A stretch of DNA of 64,000 nucleotides from Pleurostoma richardsiae (GCA_030052745.1 JANBVO010000009.1:1-64000), one strand, 5' to 3'. Shown: positions 37,340 through 48,825, counted from the first letter of the stretch. Numbers and translations: made by a program. Notes: generated from the letters alone by a model not told the origin.

Positions 37340-38230
37340 TCATTCCAGGAAGTACCTGAGCCGTGAAGGATTGAACCAAGACTGTCCATCTATGGCGATT
37401 GGCCGGTTGTTGTTATCACTCGTCTGGGAAGGCCAGTTAGCTCCACAATCATACGTGTTCAGCATCCCAGCATTGGCAACGGCGGATCGTGAGTCCTGGT
37501 CGACATGGACGTGATGAATAACTCGAGAATATTGGTCTGCCAGGGTGGTAACACGGTGCGTGCAGTCCACTGGAGGCTCGGCCGAGGTGTTCCCCTTCTC
37601 CGTTGCACAGATCAGATAGACGTCATCGTCATTGCCAGGTCCAGTGTCTCCAGCCATTGCAACTAGTGTCGATGCCGCCGCTGCCGTCGCCAACGGTGGG
37701 GTTGGATTGCTTTCACGTCCGGGGTTGGTCATGTACGAACCGTCGGATGCGACATAGTCCTCCATCTCGCGCTTGATCTCCTCTTTCTTGGGCTCAGCCT
37801 TGATATATTCGTCGTCATCGGCATCATCAGAGGGATGCGCGGTCTTGCGCTTCTTGTTGGCAGCAATCTTGCGGCTGGGAGTCGGATTGCTGAGTCCAGA
37901 AGGAGCAGGAGAAGAGCCATTACGGGGGTTGCCGGAGCTCGAGATACCGTGGGCTTTCATGAGGCGCTCATATCGCTTGGCACTAGGTTTTGGTCAGTGA
38001 TTCCGTTCCTTGGAGCCAGTTTCATGGCAAAGACACCTACGCAGCACCCTTCGAGACAATGTCGAGCTCTTCAGCGACCTTGCCAAAATCAACCTTGTAC
38101 AAGTGAGCCGAAAGGTTCTGATGATCTGCTGCCTCTGGTAGAGGTGGTTCTGTCTCACCTTGCCGCTAGCAGAGTGCTTGATGCAGGCAATCAGGAACTT
38201 GAACTGGCTCTCGGTATCGTGTCCAGGCAT
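37340..38230 (-). CDS. Myb-like DNA-binding protein B
   Basis: Exons 38230-38159, 38093-38041 and 37982-37340 give 255 residues. The first ~57 residues form the fungal Myb-like module: FKFLIACIKHSASGK, then VDFGKVAEELDIVSKGA, then AAKRYERLMKAHG. It is split by two introns near the helix boundaries. The tail is disordered, with a nuclear signal (NKKRKTAHP), acidic stretches and two SUMO-consensus motifs (IKAE, IKRE). The 72-nt first exon has the same length and splice phase as the first exon of gene H, arguing for common ancestry. Likely a sequence-specific or chromatin-binding nuclear factor; targets are unknown. Confidence 0.85.
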
Positions 38231-40066
38231 CGTGGCGAGACTTCTGGGACAAAAATTGATTGGAGACGTTCGTAGTCTTGCTGGCGCTGTTGGTTCGATC
38301 AGATATGGACTGCTACGCTAAGGGAGCCTGGTGATTTGTCGGGAGAGCGCAAGCGTATGGAGAAGTCGATGCAGCAGTAGTCGGAGATGAAGAAGAAAAT
38401 GGTGGTATAGGCTATTCTTGGATGAATCTTACCAAGGGAAGGAGCTTATTTTCTCGCTAGATGATACGAAGTTCGTATTAACTGCGTCGAGTCTTGGTTG
38501 CTGGAATGGTATGGACGTCGAAGGAGATACCAAACCAGGTGGAGAAAAAGAAGGCCTAAAATTGCACTTTTCGGGAAAGAACTTGGAATTAAGTCGTCCG
38601 CCACTGGAGACTCGGGGACTCGACCAGGTGACTGGCCAGAAGCTGGGATAAGGCTGGGTTGACAGAGGGGGCTGTGACGAATGGGTGTCTGGAAGTGTCT
38701 AGAGAGATTTCCGGCACTAATAGCGGTTGGCAGGAGTTTATATGCATGTGTCACTTAAAGTTGTCCCAGTGTAGTCATCCAAATGCTCTGCAGTTTACAA
38801 GATTTTCCTTATTGGTAGGAAGTCAATTCTGTGCGTTTCTATTGCTACTTCTTCCACGGAGGACAAGGACTGCCAGCCATGCCCACGTTCCCGGTGATAA
38901 TAGCTAGCTTTGGCATTTTCTTATGTCTAAAAATGTCATCAAATGTCCCTCAAAGACCGCTATAAAGATTTTCTTTGACCGCCTGCCTCAGATACCCCCT
39001 GTGGCTGCCCACTATGAGTCGGAACAACCTCATGCATGACACTTCGGGACTGCCAGACGAGCGCCAGCATTCATTTTCTAAACGCGTCGATAGAGTATTG
39101 AAGTTATACAACTTCAACTCTAATCACCTCCGTTCACCGACTTCGATGCACAGGATGGGATGATAAGAGGAAATATCTCTATTCCCACCCTTGACGTCGG
39201 CCAAACGCCTAAAAACTCTGGCTTCTGTATAAAACGCGAAGAAGTAGCATCCGAACAGCAACCAGTCATCTAAGCCTCTACCATGTCCTCTGGCAAAAGC
39301 TATATCTGTCTAGGTATTCCGAGTTACGATGAGGAAAACGAATTACCAGGAAAGCTACCAAATTAACCATGTCATTCCACGAAGGCACTGGTATATTAGA
39401 GCACGCCTTCTGCTGGTAGAAGCGCTGATAACATAGCATGATTTTATTTCAACGTGTCATCTTGGGAATACACGAGTTGCCCATCCTTGGTTACCACCCC
39501 GGGCCGCGGACGGCGTTTGACGAAGGCACCTCATCAGAGACAGCCGTCACTTGATCCAAATCCTGAGGCGACTTTGTGCTCTGACAAATCTCCGATACTC
39601 AATATAGAGACCCCTTTCATTGTTTGATGACCCGGACATGACATCCGAAATCTGTTAGACACCTTAGGATTCTCCCCGAGGACACTATCTCATTCCGGAT
39701 ATCGTGTGTATGAGTCGCTTGTTTTGGTGACCGGTGGAATTTCTAGGCTTGGTTATCGCTACCTCGGAATTTTTCAGAGCTTCTTTAACTTGAGCCGAAC
39801 CCTTCCTCCCTTACCCCCAAAAACTGAGCAAGGCAGCTTGTTTTCACCTCGACCTCCTGGGCAGGATCCTCCAACTATCACACCCACCAGGCACATACCA
39901 TTCACCATTCACCGCCCTCGCTCGCATTCTAGCCCTAGCGGTTGAGCACCCTAGACCTGCAAGTATATGACCTGGCCACCGCCCGTTAAGCGGTGATTTC
40001 TTCGAATCCTCTCCACGCAGCATATTATTCTAACGACGGAAAGAATAGTCAATTCAGACGACCGAG
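38231..40066. other. Gene-poor stretch between Myb-like genes B and C
   Basis: 1.8 kb, locally A/T-rich (about 38750-39700), with no supported gene. B and C are divergent across it, so promoters of both must lie here. No AGGTACCT tract seen, unlike other divergent regions. Confidence 0.4.
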
Positions 40067-40570
40067 ATGGCTCCTGCCAAGAACACCAAGAAGACCGATA
40101 GCGACGGCGCCAGCGCTAGTTCCACCACGGTGAAGACGCTCTCTGAGGGAGAGATGAAGTTCTTCAAGGCCATGATGGAGAATATGCAGTCCAAGCCAGA
40201 CGTCGACTGGGACAACGTTGCTGTTTGTCTGGGCCTCAAAGACAGCAAGTGCGCGCGCGAGCGCTTCCGCCAGATCAGCGTCAAGTTCGGCTGGAACGAG
40301 AAGGCTGGCGCGGCTCCTACCACTCCTGCTGGTCGCAAGTCTGGTGTCACTACGATTGCTGCTCACGCAGGCCCTTCCACACCTACTAAAATCACCAAGA
40401 GAACCGGCAAGGTTGGCACAGGCAGAGGTCGCAAGAGGGTCCCCACGAAGGCGACGGCTGGCGCGGATCTGGATGAGTTCGGCAAGGATGCTGGACAGCA
40501 GGCCTGTCCAGGACAGACGCAGGTGGAGGAGGACGTCCTGATGGTGGCGGGTAGAGACGGCAAGATTTGA
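40067..40570 (+). CDS. Myb-like DNA-binding protein C
   Basis: Single exon, 167 residues. An N-terminal Lys/Ser-rich segment precedes the Myb-like module: LSEGEMKFFKAMMENMQSKP, then VDWDNVAVCLGL, then CARERFRQISVKFGW. The tail is basic, with AT-hook-like RGRKR and KRTGK. The domain aligns with B, H and I (F/L-rich helix 1, DW or DF before helix 2, RF/RY in helix 3), though this copy has no intron. Expected to be nuclear; function is not known. Confidence 0.8.
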   Translation: MAPAKNTKKTDSDGASASSTTVKTLSEGEMKFFKAMMENMQSKPDVDWDNVAVCLGLKDSKCARERFRQISVKFGWNEKAGAAPTTPAGRKSGVTTIAAHAGPSTPTKITKRTGKVGTGRGRKRVPTKATAGADLDEFGKDAGQQACPGQTQVEEDVLMVAGRDGKI

Positions 40571-41177
40571 GATGGTTGGCTCCTACAGTCGCGGTGGTGT
40601 CGACCGAGTATTGGGATGGCATCCCGTGTATTTGATGCATATGTTCAGTCCTCCAAACCCGGCATAGCTGGCTTACGATAACCGACAACGACACTGGAAA
40701 CACCGACTTCTCAAACAGGCTCACGGCTCCTGGGTGATATGAAATGGCTCCTAGAAATTCGGTAGGATGGCCAGCTATTTCTTTGCCGACGGGTTCTGAT
40801 GCATCGTGCGCGGAAGGGGCTAGACGCCAGAGACGAGGCGAACGGGGGACCAAGTCAATGAAATTGTGGGCAAAGTAGAAGAGAGACCAGGCTCCTATTC
40901 CCGTAAGTTCCACGATGCGGGACATTCGACCGAGACCGAGCCAAATTGTTCATTCCGTACCATCCATTCATCCCTCATCCCGAAGCAAACGTAGAGGCCT
41001 GAATCGCCCAGAGTGCAAAATCAGGCATACCTCCGGAACAGACCAACCATCTAATATGTTCCAGAACGATCCTCTAGTCAAGCCCGGGCGTCAACGCTTA
41101 AGGGTAACTGAACCTGAGGGAACGGTCAACATTAAGCTGCGCTCTCCGGTTGAAGACGATAGAAATCGAGTGTTCAC
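40571..41177. other. Convergent intergenic region between Myb-like genes C and D
   Basis: 3' sequence of both genes; no supported gene and no AGGTACCT tract. Confidence 0.45.
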
Positions 41178-41702
41178 TTACTCGTCCTTGATGGTAGGAG
41201 TGTTCTCATCATCCTCGGGCTCAGGCTTGGGCTTCTTGGTGGGTGTGTCAACGTCATCCTCGTGTGCGGGACTCACACCCCTCTTGCGCTTCATGGTGCC
41301 ACCAGTGCCAATCTTCTTGGTGCTAGAGGTAGCAGCGGTCGCTTTGTTGCCATTGGCCGGAGTCGATGGGGCGCTGGCGCTGCCCTCCTTGCGGCGCAAC
41401 TTCTGCAGGTGCTGGCTATGAGTGCGTTAGCTGCTGATCAATACATCTGACTGCAAAATCTTGCCGAGTGAAAAGAGGAGCAAGGATGAAGGTGATCTGG
41501 ATGTCAAATACAGTCGGTTTCGTGCGGCTCTAATGGTGTACCCATAGCCTTGCTCGTAAGAACGTTTCACAGCACGACAGAGGATTTGCTCAGCAGGGTT
41601 GCCAGTAAATCCACCGTACTCCTCGATGACATTCATCATCAGATCAATGTCAACAATGTGCTCCCACTTCTAAGTCGACTTCTTGGGGGTCTCTTCAGCC
41701 AT
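41178..41702 (-). pseudogene. SANT/Myb-like gene D, probable nonsense-disrupted copy
   Basis: A gene of the Trp-type SANT group can be traced as exons 41702-41542 and 41415-41178. It starts MAEETPKKST, continues KWEHIVDIDLMMNVIEEYGG with an ITGN-like helix 2, and after a phase-2 intron ends the module with GQHLQKLRRKEGSAS. The tail carries KRKR, PTKKPKPEP and a terminal SUMO-like IKDE. A TAG codon at 41670-41672 lies between the threonine and the KW of helix 1. A C-to-T change of CAG would explain it. Unless translation starts downstream at Met 41639, which would drop the start of helix 1, the copy is broken. The rest is intact, so the damage looks recent or conditional. Confidence 0.6.
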
Positions 41703-42031
41703 GTGGCCAAGTCAAGAGCTGAGAAGATGGAAAGTGCAGTATTCAGGCAGATGGCTGAGATAAATATTGTTTGAACGAACGTCGGCTGGTTGCGCGTGAA
41801 GGAGAGGTTGATTTTAGGGGCCGGAGGGAGATTGTAGGGTAAGGGAAGGTTGTGAGAGGCAGTTCGGGGAGAAAAGAGCGGAGCCGAGGTTTCAAGCCGG
41901 GTCAGGCAGGATGCTGTCGTGGTGACGGTCTGCCTCACCATGAGCTCACTTGAAGCTTATCCATTCTGACCCTGTGAAATCGGAAGGTTTATACGCTGCG
42001 GCGTTCTGCTGCTTAGCTGACGGCTTGCAGG

Positions 42032-42430
42032 CTAGCTCAAGGCTGGGGATTTCAGATGCCCAGCTTCATATGTTAAGGTGGCGAGTTTGACGTCTTGCAG
42101 GAGGGAGCGCAGAGTCTCGACGGCGTATCGGTGAGGTGTCCGCGAGGTGATGTGCGAGGGCAAGGAAGGAATGTATGCCAATGGACTATTGAGGACGGGG
42201 GTCGGCAGGTCGACTCTATACTCGACCTCGGGAACGGTCTCGCCGTCAAGCGAGTGGAAACGACGGCTTGATAGAGGAGGTGCCTACTAGATCGCACTCC
42301 AGGTCATGTCGTGTCCCCGAGCACGCATAAAAGCAACGACGTCATCTTGTTGCTCTTTCGTGAGGGTCGGCTTCAGGATGGTGCAGATGGCTTCGAAGAG
42401 GTCTTCCTTGATATCTTGAAAGCGGACCAT
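42032..42430 (-). CDS. SANT/Myb-like fragment E1
   Basis: From ATG 42430 a 47-codon frame reads MVRFQDIKEDLFEAICTILK to MRARGHDMTWSAI, the first two helices and start of helix 3 of the Trp-type SANT group, then meets two adjacent TAG codons (42289-42284). A GT at 42287-42286 sits at the phase-2 position where G, F, E2 and D are spliced, so these stops may be intronic. The same frame is open again from 42283 down to a stop at 42032 (83 codons, e.g. DGETVPEVEYRVDLPTP). A splice to the acceptor just before about 42182 would keep frame, but the resulting tail lacks the QHxQ-L module end seen in G and D. Either a divergent small gene or a decaying one. Confidence 0.45.
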
Positions 42431-42519
42431 TTTGCTCTGTGTGTCGTATGCACTGGATAGTAATGGACAAAGTAACAGTCGCAAGAGCGGGAATGGGTTG
42501 AGCGTAAAAGTCGGTGGCT

Positions 42520-42807
42520 TCAGGAGGAAGGTGGAGTCGTGATGGTGGTGTTGTGAGTGAAGAGTAGAATCGGGCTTTTTTGCTTCTCGCTGGACGCGTC
42601 TTTGACGCGCAGGGGGTGAGGGCAGAATCGAGCATTAACAAGGGAAATAGGGCAACCGCACCGGATACTGTTCCAATTTACATCATAACCCTTGGCGTTC
42701 ATCGCCGCTACGACTTCTCCGCGCTGTGCTCCGGAGATGTTGGGTGACGTAACCCTGAAAACGGCCAGGAGGAGATCTGCCTCGACCTTATCGTCCCACT
42801 TGACCAT
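42520..42807 (-). CDS. SANT/Myb-like fragment E2
   Basis: ATG 42807 opens MVKWDDKVEADLLLAVFRV and continues to MNAKGYDVNWNSIR, the first part of the Trp-type SANT module. It breaks with an Arg codon split cg|gt at 42662/42661, the same phase-2 position as G and F. Read unspliced, the frame continues to a stop at 42520. A 72-nt in-frame intron (42661-42590) would give almost the same tail. Neither version contains the expected QHxQ-LR end of the module. It starts with the same AAAATGGTC context as E1 and ends only 90 bp upstream of E1's start, suggesting a tandem duplicate. Confidence 0.5.
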   Translation of the reverse strand: MVKWDDKVEADLLLAVFRVTSPNISGAQRGEVVAAMNAKGYDVNWNSIRCGCPISLVNARFCPHPLRVKDASSEKQKSPILLFTHNTTITTPPSS

Positions 42808-43009
42808 TTTGAAGTTGAGGAACGGCGTGCTGGAGAACGCAAAAGTAGGAGGAAGAAGGAATTAGGATACTACGCCTTGCGAGTTGCTGGTAGAGGAAGG
42901 AAGAGGCAGGAAGCAGGATGGTGAGAGAAGTTTAATGCAGGACATGACACGCTCCGGGATAGTTGAGCGAGCACGCAGTGGCGCCTCAGGAGACGGGACA
43001 CAGACTCAC

Positions 43010-43197
43010 CGAACAGCCTCCCAGGTGAAGTCGAAGCCCTTGCTTTTCATCGTCTCCGTGATCTCTGTCTTGTGACGGGTGGCGGGGCTGTCAGCTGCGT
43101 TGAGGGCATCCACAAGGGCAACACACAACGCAACGTGAGCCTCGTTATTCCACCGGTCGTTCTTATCCTTTTTGTCACTCGGTTTGGTAGTCATCAT
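43010..43197 (-). CDS. SANT/Myb-like first exon F
   Basis: ATG 43197 (or 43194) opens a 62-codon exon: a Lys/Asp-rich start, then RWNNEAHVALCVALVDALN and MKSKGFDFTWEAVR. It ends with a strong donor (cg|GTGAGT at 43009), again phase 2 within the Arg codon. No second exon with the family's QHxQ-LR sequence lies in the next 200 bp. The first usable acceptor (about 42880) leads to only eight residues and a stop. Either the second exon is distant, has diverged beyond recognition, or has been lost. Confidence 0.5.
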
Positions 43198-43818
43198 GGC
43201 AAGTCGTCGCCAGGGCGCAGTGTGTCTCGTCGAGCAAGAATATCGGTAGACTCGCCTGCTAGCAGTGACTTAGGCGGAAAACCGGCAGTCGACGATAATG
43301 CAGACGTGAGAGGCGGATAGGCTGGTAGGTCAGAGGAGGACGGCGGTAGCTTAGGCAGTGCTCGGATTAGACGAAGGTCCGCAGTCGCAGTCAACGGTTC
43401 CACATAAGATGGGCGTCAGCGGTAAAGAAGGGTATTGAGCCCCAGGTTGAGTGACAAGCACCGGTCAGGCAGACAAATGGTCGAACACAGACTGAAAACT
43501 GCCTACCGCGATCATCCTCCTATAGAACCCCCAGTACAAAATACATCGACTCCGAACTGTAACACGCGCAATTCAGACAACCCGTCCCGAAACCGGCGAG
43601 AAGCGGAGGCTCGCCAAACTCGAACCCGGTCACAATCTCGCCAAAGCCGCATATCTCGAGCCATATAGGAATACCATGCGAGACAACACCTGATCCGAAC
43701 TCCCCGCTAGCTGAGGGTTAGCAGCTGACGTGTGCAAAGGAACGGTTTCCGCTTGACGCACACCCAAAGAAAATACAATTGACAACAAAGCTAGGATCCC
43801 TAAGCCTCTCCATAATAT

Positions 43819-44901
43819 CTACAGAGGTTCGTCAGTAAGAGACAAGGAGTCATAGCTACGACGCACATACTCTGTGCCGTAGTGATCAACCGGAGTCGGA
43901 TTGCTATGGACGGCAAGGGCATTCAGCACAGCCTCATCCTCCAAAGCGGGATCCTGATTTTCTTCTAGTCTCGGTCGCTTGGCGGGCTGCTCCTCGGTTT
44001 CCTGGCCGTTCACTTCCAGGGAGAGGATCTCAGGCTGAGGAGCTGGCTCTCCCATGGGCGCCGGGGCAACGCCGCCCTCGGGGGTAGCAGACAGTTGCTC
44101 TGGTCCATTAGGCGACGAAACCTCACCGGCTTGACCTGCAGCCGACTTCCGTGGTCTCCCACGACCAGGGCCGGGTCTTCTGGTTATCGGGTTCAATGTC
44201 GGATCGGCCTTGCGGAAACTTTCACCTGTCGTCCCGTTTGACTCAGCCTTTGCCTGCGCACGGCGCAGGCCCTGAAAGTGTTGACTGGAGGCCGCGTTAG
44301 CATCTCCGTGACCATCATGACTGACTGAACCCAGGCGCCTGAGCAGCGCTCAAAGTGGCGACGATACCCGAGGCTTAGATGACCATTCGGAATAGTAGCT
44401 TCGTTCCAGAGAAACGAGAGGACGAGAGGCAAGACTGCACCAAGGGCATCAGGGCTATATTTCAAGGGCAGGAGGGATGATGGATGATTACGTTGTGAAC
44501 GACGAGTGCGTCTGAGCCGGTTGCCCTTGGCCACGCCGAACCCCCGGCGAAAAGCAGGGCGGGGCCGGCTCAAGCACTGTCATTTGGGGGTGGGGACGAC
44601 GAGAGCATCATGAGGGAGATAATAAGAGAAATCGTCGGCCGAAGGTGGATAGACGCAGGTTGACGGCGCGGTCTGTCGCCGGTGACATAGAAGAACATAG
44701 GGAAACAAAGAAGAAGCCGACATGCTAGGTAACTCACCGGCAACCTTCGTTGGTGAAGCCATAGCCCAGGGAGCGCATGTGGTTGCCGATGGTAGTCCAT
44801 TCGGCACCGCTGATGACTCCAATGTTCTTTACAGACAGAATGGTGAAAAAGAGGTCTTTGTCTGCTTTGTCGGACCAGTTCTTGCTGCTACTACTCATCA
44901 T
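43819..44901 (-). CDS. SANT/Myb-like protein G
   Basis: Exons 44901-44738 and 44284-43819 give 209 residues. Exon 1 holds KNWSDKADKDLFFTILSVK, the SGAEWTTIGNHMRSLGYGF segment and the first half of helix 3 (TNEGCR, Arg codon split cg|gt). Exon 2 completes it with QHFQGLRRAQAKAES. The tail is disordered, with an AT-hook-like PGRGRPRKSAA and the nuclear signal KRPRLEE. The 452-nt intron is long for this genome but both ends are clean and phase matches. This is the most complete member of the Trp-type group and the reference for judging F, E2, E1 and D, which follow it on the same strand. Confidence 0.75.
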
Positions 44902-46764
44902 GGCTGCTGCTGGCTGGATGGACGGAGGCTTGGATCTCTCTGGATCGATGGCCACTGGCGGTCGCTTCGATGGGGTCACGAAGAATTGGTACCAGCATAA
45001 CAGAGAACAGGAAGGATTTCCTAGGGAACTGGCCAGGTGGGCGATTGGGCTCAAACAAATTCCAAGAAGGCCCGTGCACACCGTTCCCCCTCCGGTGCTT
45101 GCGGCCTAAGGTACCTAACTCACCTACTTTGGGTACTTCAGGTCGCGTCGAGTATTAAGTACCTATCCAGGTACCTACCGACCTCTGTTACTCATCCAAT
45201 AAAACTGACTGGCTTTACGGTTTTGAAATTCTATCATGTGATTAGTCATGTGATTTCGCGGTGCCTTGGTGTATGTGGCCCGTAAAGGTGTGGTCGATCG
45301 TGGCGCGTTTCCCGACATCCCGCGACCCAACCTCCTCTATTTCTGTTCCGCGTTTCGCCGTTCCACGACCCAAAAACTTCGCCGCTCAGGGTTTACATGC
45401 ATCTTTTTATGGAGACCAGAAGCCACTTCGTGGCAATGCCCCGGGAGGCGGGTTGGCTGAGGTGCGCAGCTCAACAAACGGTTCTAGCGTGGGAACTCTC
45501 CCGTATCACCTCACAGTTCGAGCGCACAGTAGTACCAGCCATATTGCTCTTCGATGTGCGTGCTGCTCGCTGCGGCCGTGAGCCGAAAGGGAGCAACCCT
45601 AGAATATGTGTGTACAGATTCGAAGTGGCGTCTGGTATCAGTGATATACAGAACCGATGAATTCAGAGCACGATAAGCTCCCGCTCATCACGTTTTCCAA
45701 CCTCCCCAATTTCTAGGATGACTGGGATGACTCACACCCTCTAGCGTGGAACGAAAGCACAGGCCGCAAGCCTGTTGTTCCCCGCCGATCCGTACTGTCC
45801 CTGGCTGATGTCGAAGGGCATCGCAGGCACGGTCGATTGCGCAAGCCTTGCCGACACTTGGCTTAATCTCCACTTCTGCTAGACCAGGAGACCTGCAAGC
45901 TACATCATTGGAAGATGGCCGGTGTCTGCCACAAGCCGGAGGACATGGGATCTGCGTTGCCTGGACGGAAACCACTTTACGCGTCTTTCTACCCCCCCAC
46001 CTCGTGTCTTTGGCTTTTCCCGTCGCAACCACTCGTCGAGTCTTTTGCAATCACACTCTTCCGATTGCAGAGGCCGGCTGGTCCAATCGATTGCTAGGCC
46101 GTTCGATGAGGGGTGACAAGAAAGCAAGGTGGCTTGCTGAGTCTTCTGAGTGGAATGCGAGCAGCTGGCTGCTTTCTTTGCCTCTGCCTACCTGACCCTT
46201 TGCTGTGGCGCGCTATATCCTGGCTGTATATCACACATTGACGGCTCACCGGAGCAAACATTTCCTCCTGCAAATCGGCTTTTTTGTGTCGCCGAACATG
46301 AGCTCCTTTTTCTTGTCTAGCCGGCAAAAGGGCCAAGCACCCACCATTCGGCTTCTTGTTCGTTGCCTCGTCTCCTTGAGCCTTAAGCAAGGCCGCCTTA
46401 TCCCCACCCTCAGCAGCCTTTTCCCGGCCGGCTGACAGGCCCGCCGTGATCCACCACAACGCTTCCAAGCTCCTCTGCAGCCTTATCTGGTGCAACAAGC
46501 ATATAATATAATAACCCTCCAGCCTCGTCTCACTCATCTTCACATTGGGCCTGCAGGTGACTCACTCTCACATCGCGTTTCCACTCCTCAGTCCCCATGA
46601 TCCTTGCCTAGTGCCTCTGGCACTACCCCCTCCCATCCGGCTGTGAGGTTCATATTGAGCGTATCCCTTTCCCTCACTGAAGCCCAAAGAGCTGGGAGGA
46701 CGGGCTGGCCCTCGCAAGATATATCCGCCCCCGTACTCGACGTCTTACCGCTGAAACCACCGTC
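44902..46764. promoter_or_regulatory. Divergent region between SANT genes G and H with AGGTACCT tract
   Basis: 1.9 kb, no supported gene. At 45109-45182 there are several units (aaggtacctaactcacctac, gtacctatccaggtacctacc). The last 300 bp before gene H is C/T-rich. Confidence 0.45.
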
Positions 46765-47600
46765 ATGTCGTCCAACAACGACAATGCCATGACAAGGTTC
46801 CTCTTCGCTATTTTGCGCCAGAAATGCCTCAAAGATGTATGGCGCCTTGTTCTAGTTGTACACGGGGCTCAAATTGTTATTGACCGAGATCACAGATCGA
46901 CTGGAACAAGGTCGCCCATGACCCTGTATTGGCCCAGGAGATCACGAACGGCCATGCCGCCAGGATGCGGTACTCCCGCTTCCGCTCCGCCATGCTTGGT
47001 CTTGAGCCCCAACGGAGAAACCGGACCAACCCAAACAAGTCTAAGGTTACCAAGAATAAGAAAGAGGCGAAGGCCAAGAAAGAAGAACCGGTGAAGTCGG
47101 AGGCAGTCTGCGAAGAAGCCTCTGTTCGACATCCCGTGAAACACGAATTGTCACCCCGAATCAAGCACGAGACTTCACAACTTCCTGTCCCGGTTGAGCC
47201 ACAATCGGGACCGGCTTTAATCTCCCCTGTCATAATTGCGGACCAGCAAATGCAGCTGCATGCGAGGCTGCTCACTCCCTGCAGTGATAGCGACATTCTC
47301 GCCGCATCTCAAGGATATGGTACCGGTCCCGCCAGTGAGATGCTCCGCTCTGAAGCGTCGTTCGATTTTGCGGGGGCGGCCGCCTGCCGCCACGAGCACG
47401 TATCATGGCACCCGAACCCTGCCTACTCTCCCTTCGGGGTTCCGTACGAGCTTGAAGGATATGGTCCCGCGTTTTGTGATCATCAACATGACCAGCACGA
47501 TCACCACAACGAGCAATACGCTATTCCACCTGCGATTATCGGTACGGACCCGACCCATGTTCCTGTAAAACACGAAGACTGGGACTCCCAATACCAATGA
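46765..47600 (+). CDS. Myb-like DNA-binding protein H
   Basis: Exons 46765-46836 and 46896-47600 give 258 residues. The Myb-like module reads MTRFLFAILRQKCLKD, then IDWNKVAHDPVLAQEI, then ARMRYSRFRSAMLGL. The 72-nt first exon matches that of gene B in length and phase. A basic stretch follows (RRNRTNPNKSKVTKNKK). The tail carries four SUMO-consensus-like motifs (VKSE, VKHE, IKHE and VKHE near the C-terminus) and is rich in His, Pro and aromatic residues. Expected nuclear; the target is unknown. Confidence 0.82.
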
Positions 47601-48825
47601 ACAGTGGTCTCGAGAGAAGGATAAATGAAAGTAGGACGGTCCTATCGGCAATGCTGTGGAGTGGATTGATACAAAGCGTTGCAGGGATTTGGGATGCCAT
47701 TTTCACCTGAGGTGCTATTGTCAACGTCCAGGTCGTCGCTTTATACTGGGTTTGAAAGTCTTACGTCCTGCCGCGGCTGCTGAAGTGGTTCTGTACTTTC
47801 ATAATGCTTTCAATCGAGGTGCGTGTATAATTTATTTCTCGCCAGGGGACAATGATTTGTAGACATATCTCTATACGTTTTATGAATTGAATCATCCCGA
47901 TACGCTCTCAAGATTAGTGAGTAGACGACCTCCCCTCACTACGAGTGTGTCTTGCTGCGATTGTCACCGTCCAGCTATTTCCCGGCTCTTCTACTTCTCC
48001 TTTGAGCCGTGCTGGCAAGGTAGGGCAGCTCGCTCCATCCAACAACGCTGACCGAATCAGTTTCGTTATCGTCCCCCCCCTTCCATGGCAGTCGTCGCCC
48101 TCTCGGACAAGGCTTTGACTCAAAAAGTCTTTGCTCCTCGACTCTCCTTGAGGCATCAAAGTCCGTGGATTGACACGGTTTCCATGGCTCCGCCGGGCTG
48201 GCTTGCACATTTACTTACGCCTCATCGTCCGATGACTTCAAGGTGAGCGAGTTCTCACTTAAGAGTTGAACAGATGCCTAGGTGACTTCGTCAGATTCTT
48301 GCACCTACCTGAACCCACAAGAAACGTGCAGAGCGTCTGGTGGCCAGAATTTTTCGACAGTCAACTACTCGACCAAACACCCTCAGAGGCCCGACCACGG
48401 ATACCAACCTTTCGTCTGCTTTCTCTCTTTCCCACCCTCAAACTCAGATTCGGAGACACAGCCCGCAGTGAAGCGCCACCGCTCCGTCTCTCCTCTGTCT
48501 TTCAATATTGGGCTCAAGACCTGAGACAGCCTTGGAGTAGGCAACACACCGTCACTTCGGGGACTTGTCACATATCCCAAGTGAAGGTGAGCTTGATGCG
48601 TTTCCTCCGTCTTCTGCCATATTCGATCGCGACTTGATCTTGCTCTCGCTTTTGGATTGGTTGGCTGCAGCGGCTTCCATCTCAGCATCGCGTCCAACAA
48701 GCTCAGACCTGTGGTTGGTCGACCGTCAGGTCTCATCTTGCATCACCTGTCTACCCTTGATCTCATCACGTTCTTTCCGCGTCTAACTATTGTTGCTACA
48801 GTGAATCTTCTACATACCACCCAAG
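47601..48825. other. Intergenic region between Myb-like genes H and I
   Basis: 1.2 kb, no supported gene; presumably H 3' sequence and I promoter/leader. Both genes point the same way. Confidence 0.4.
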
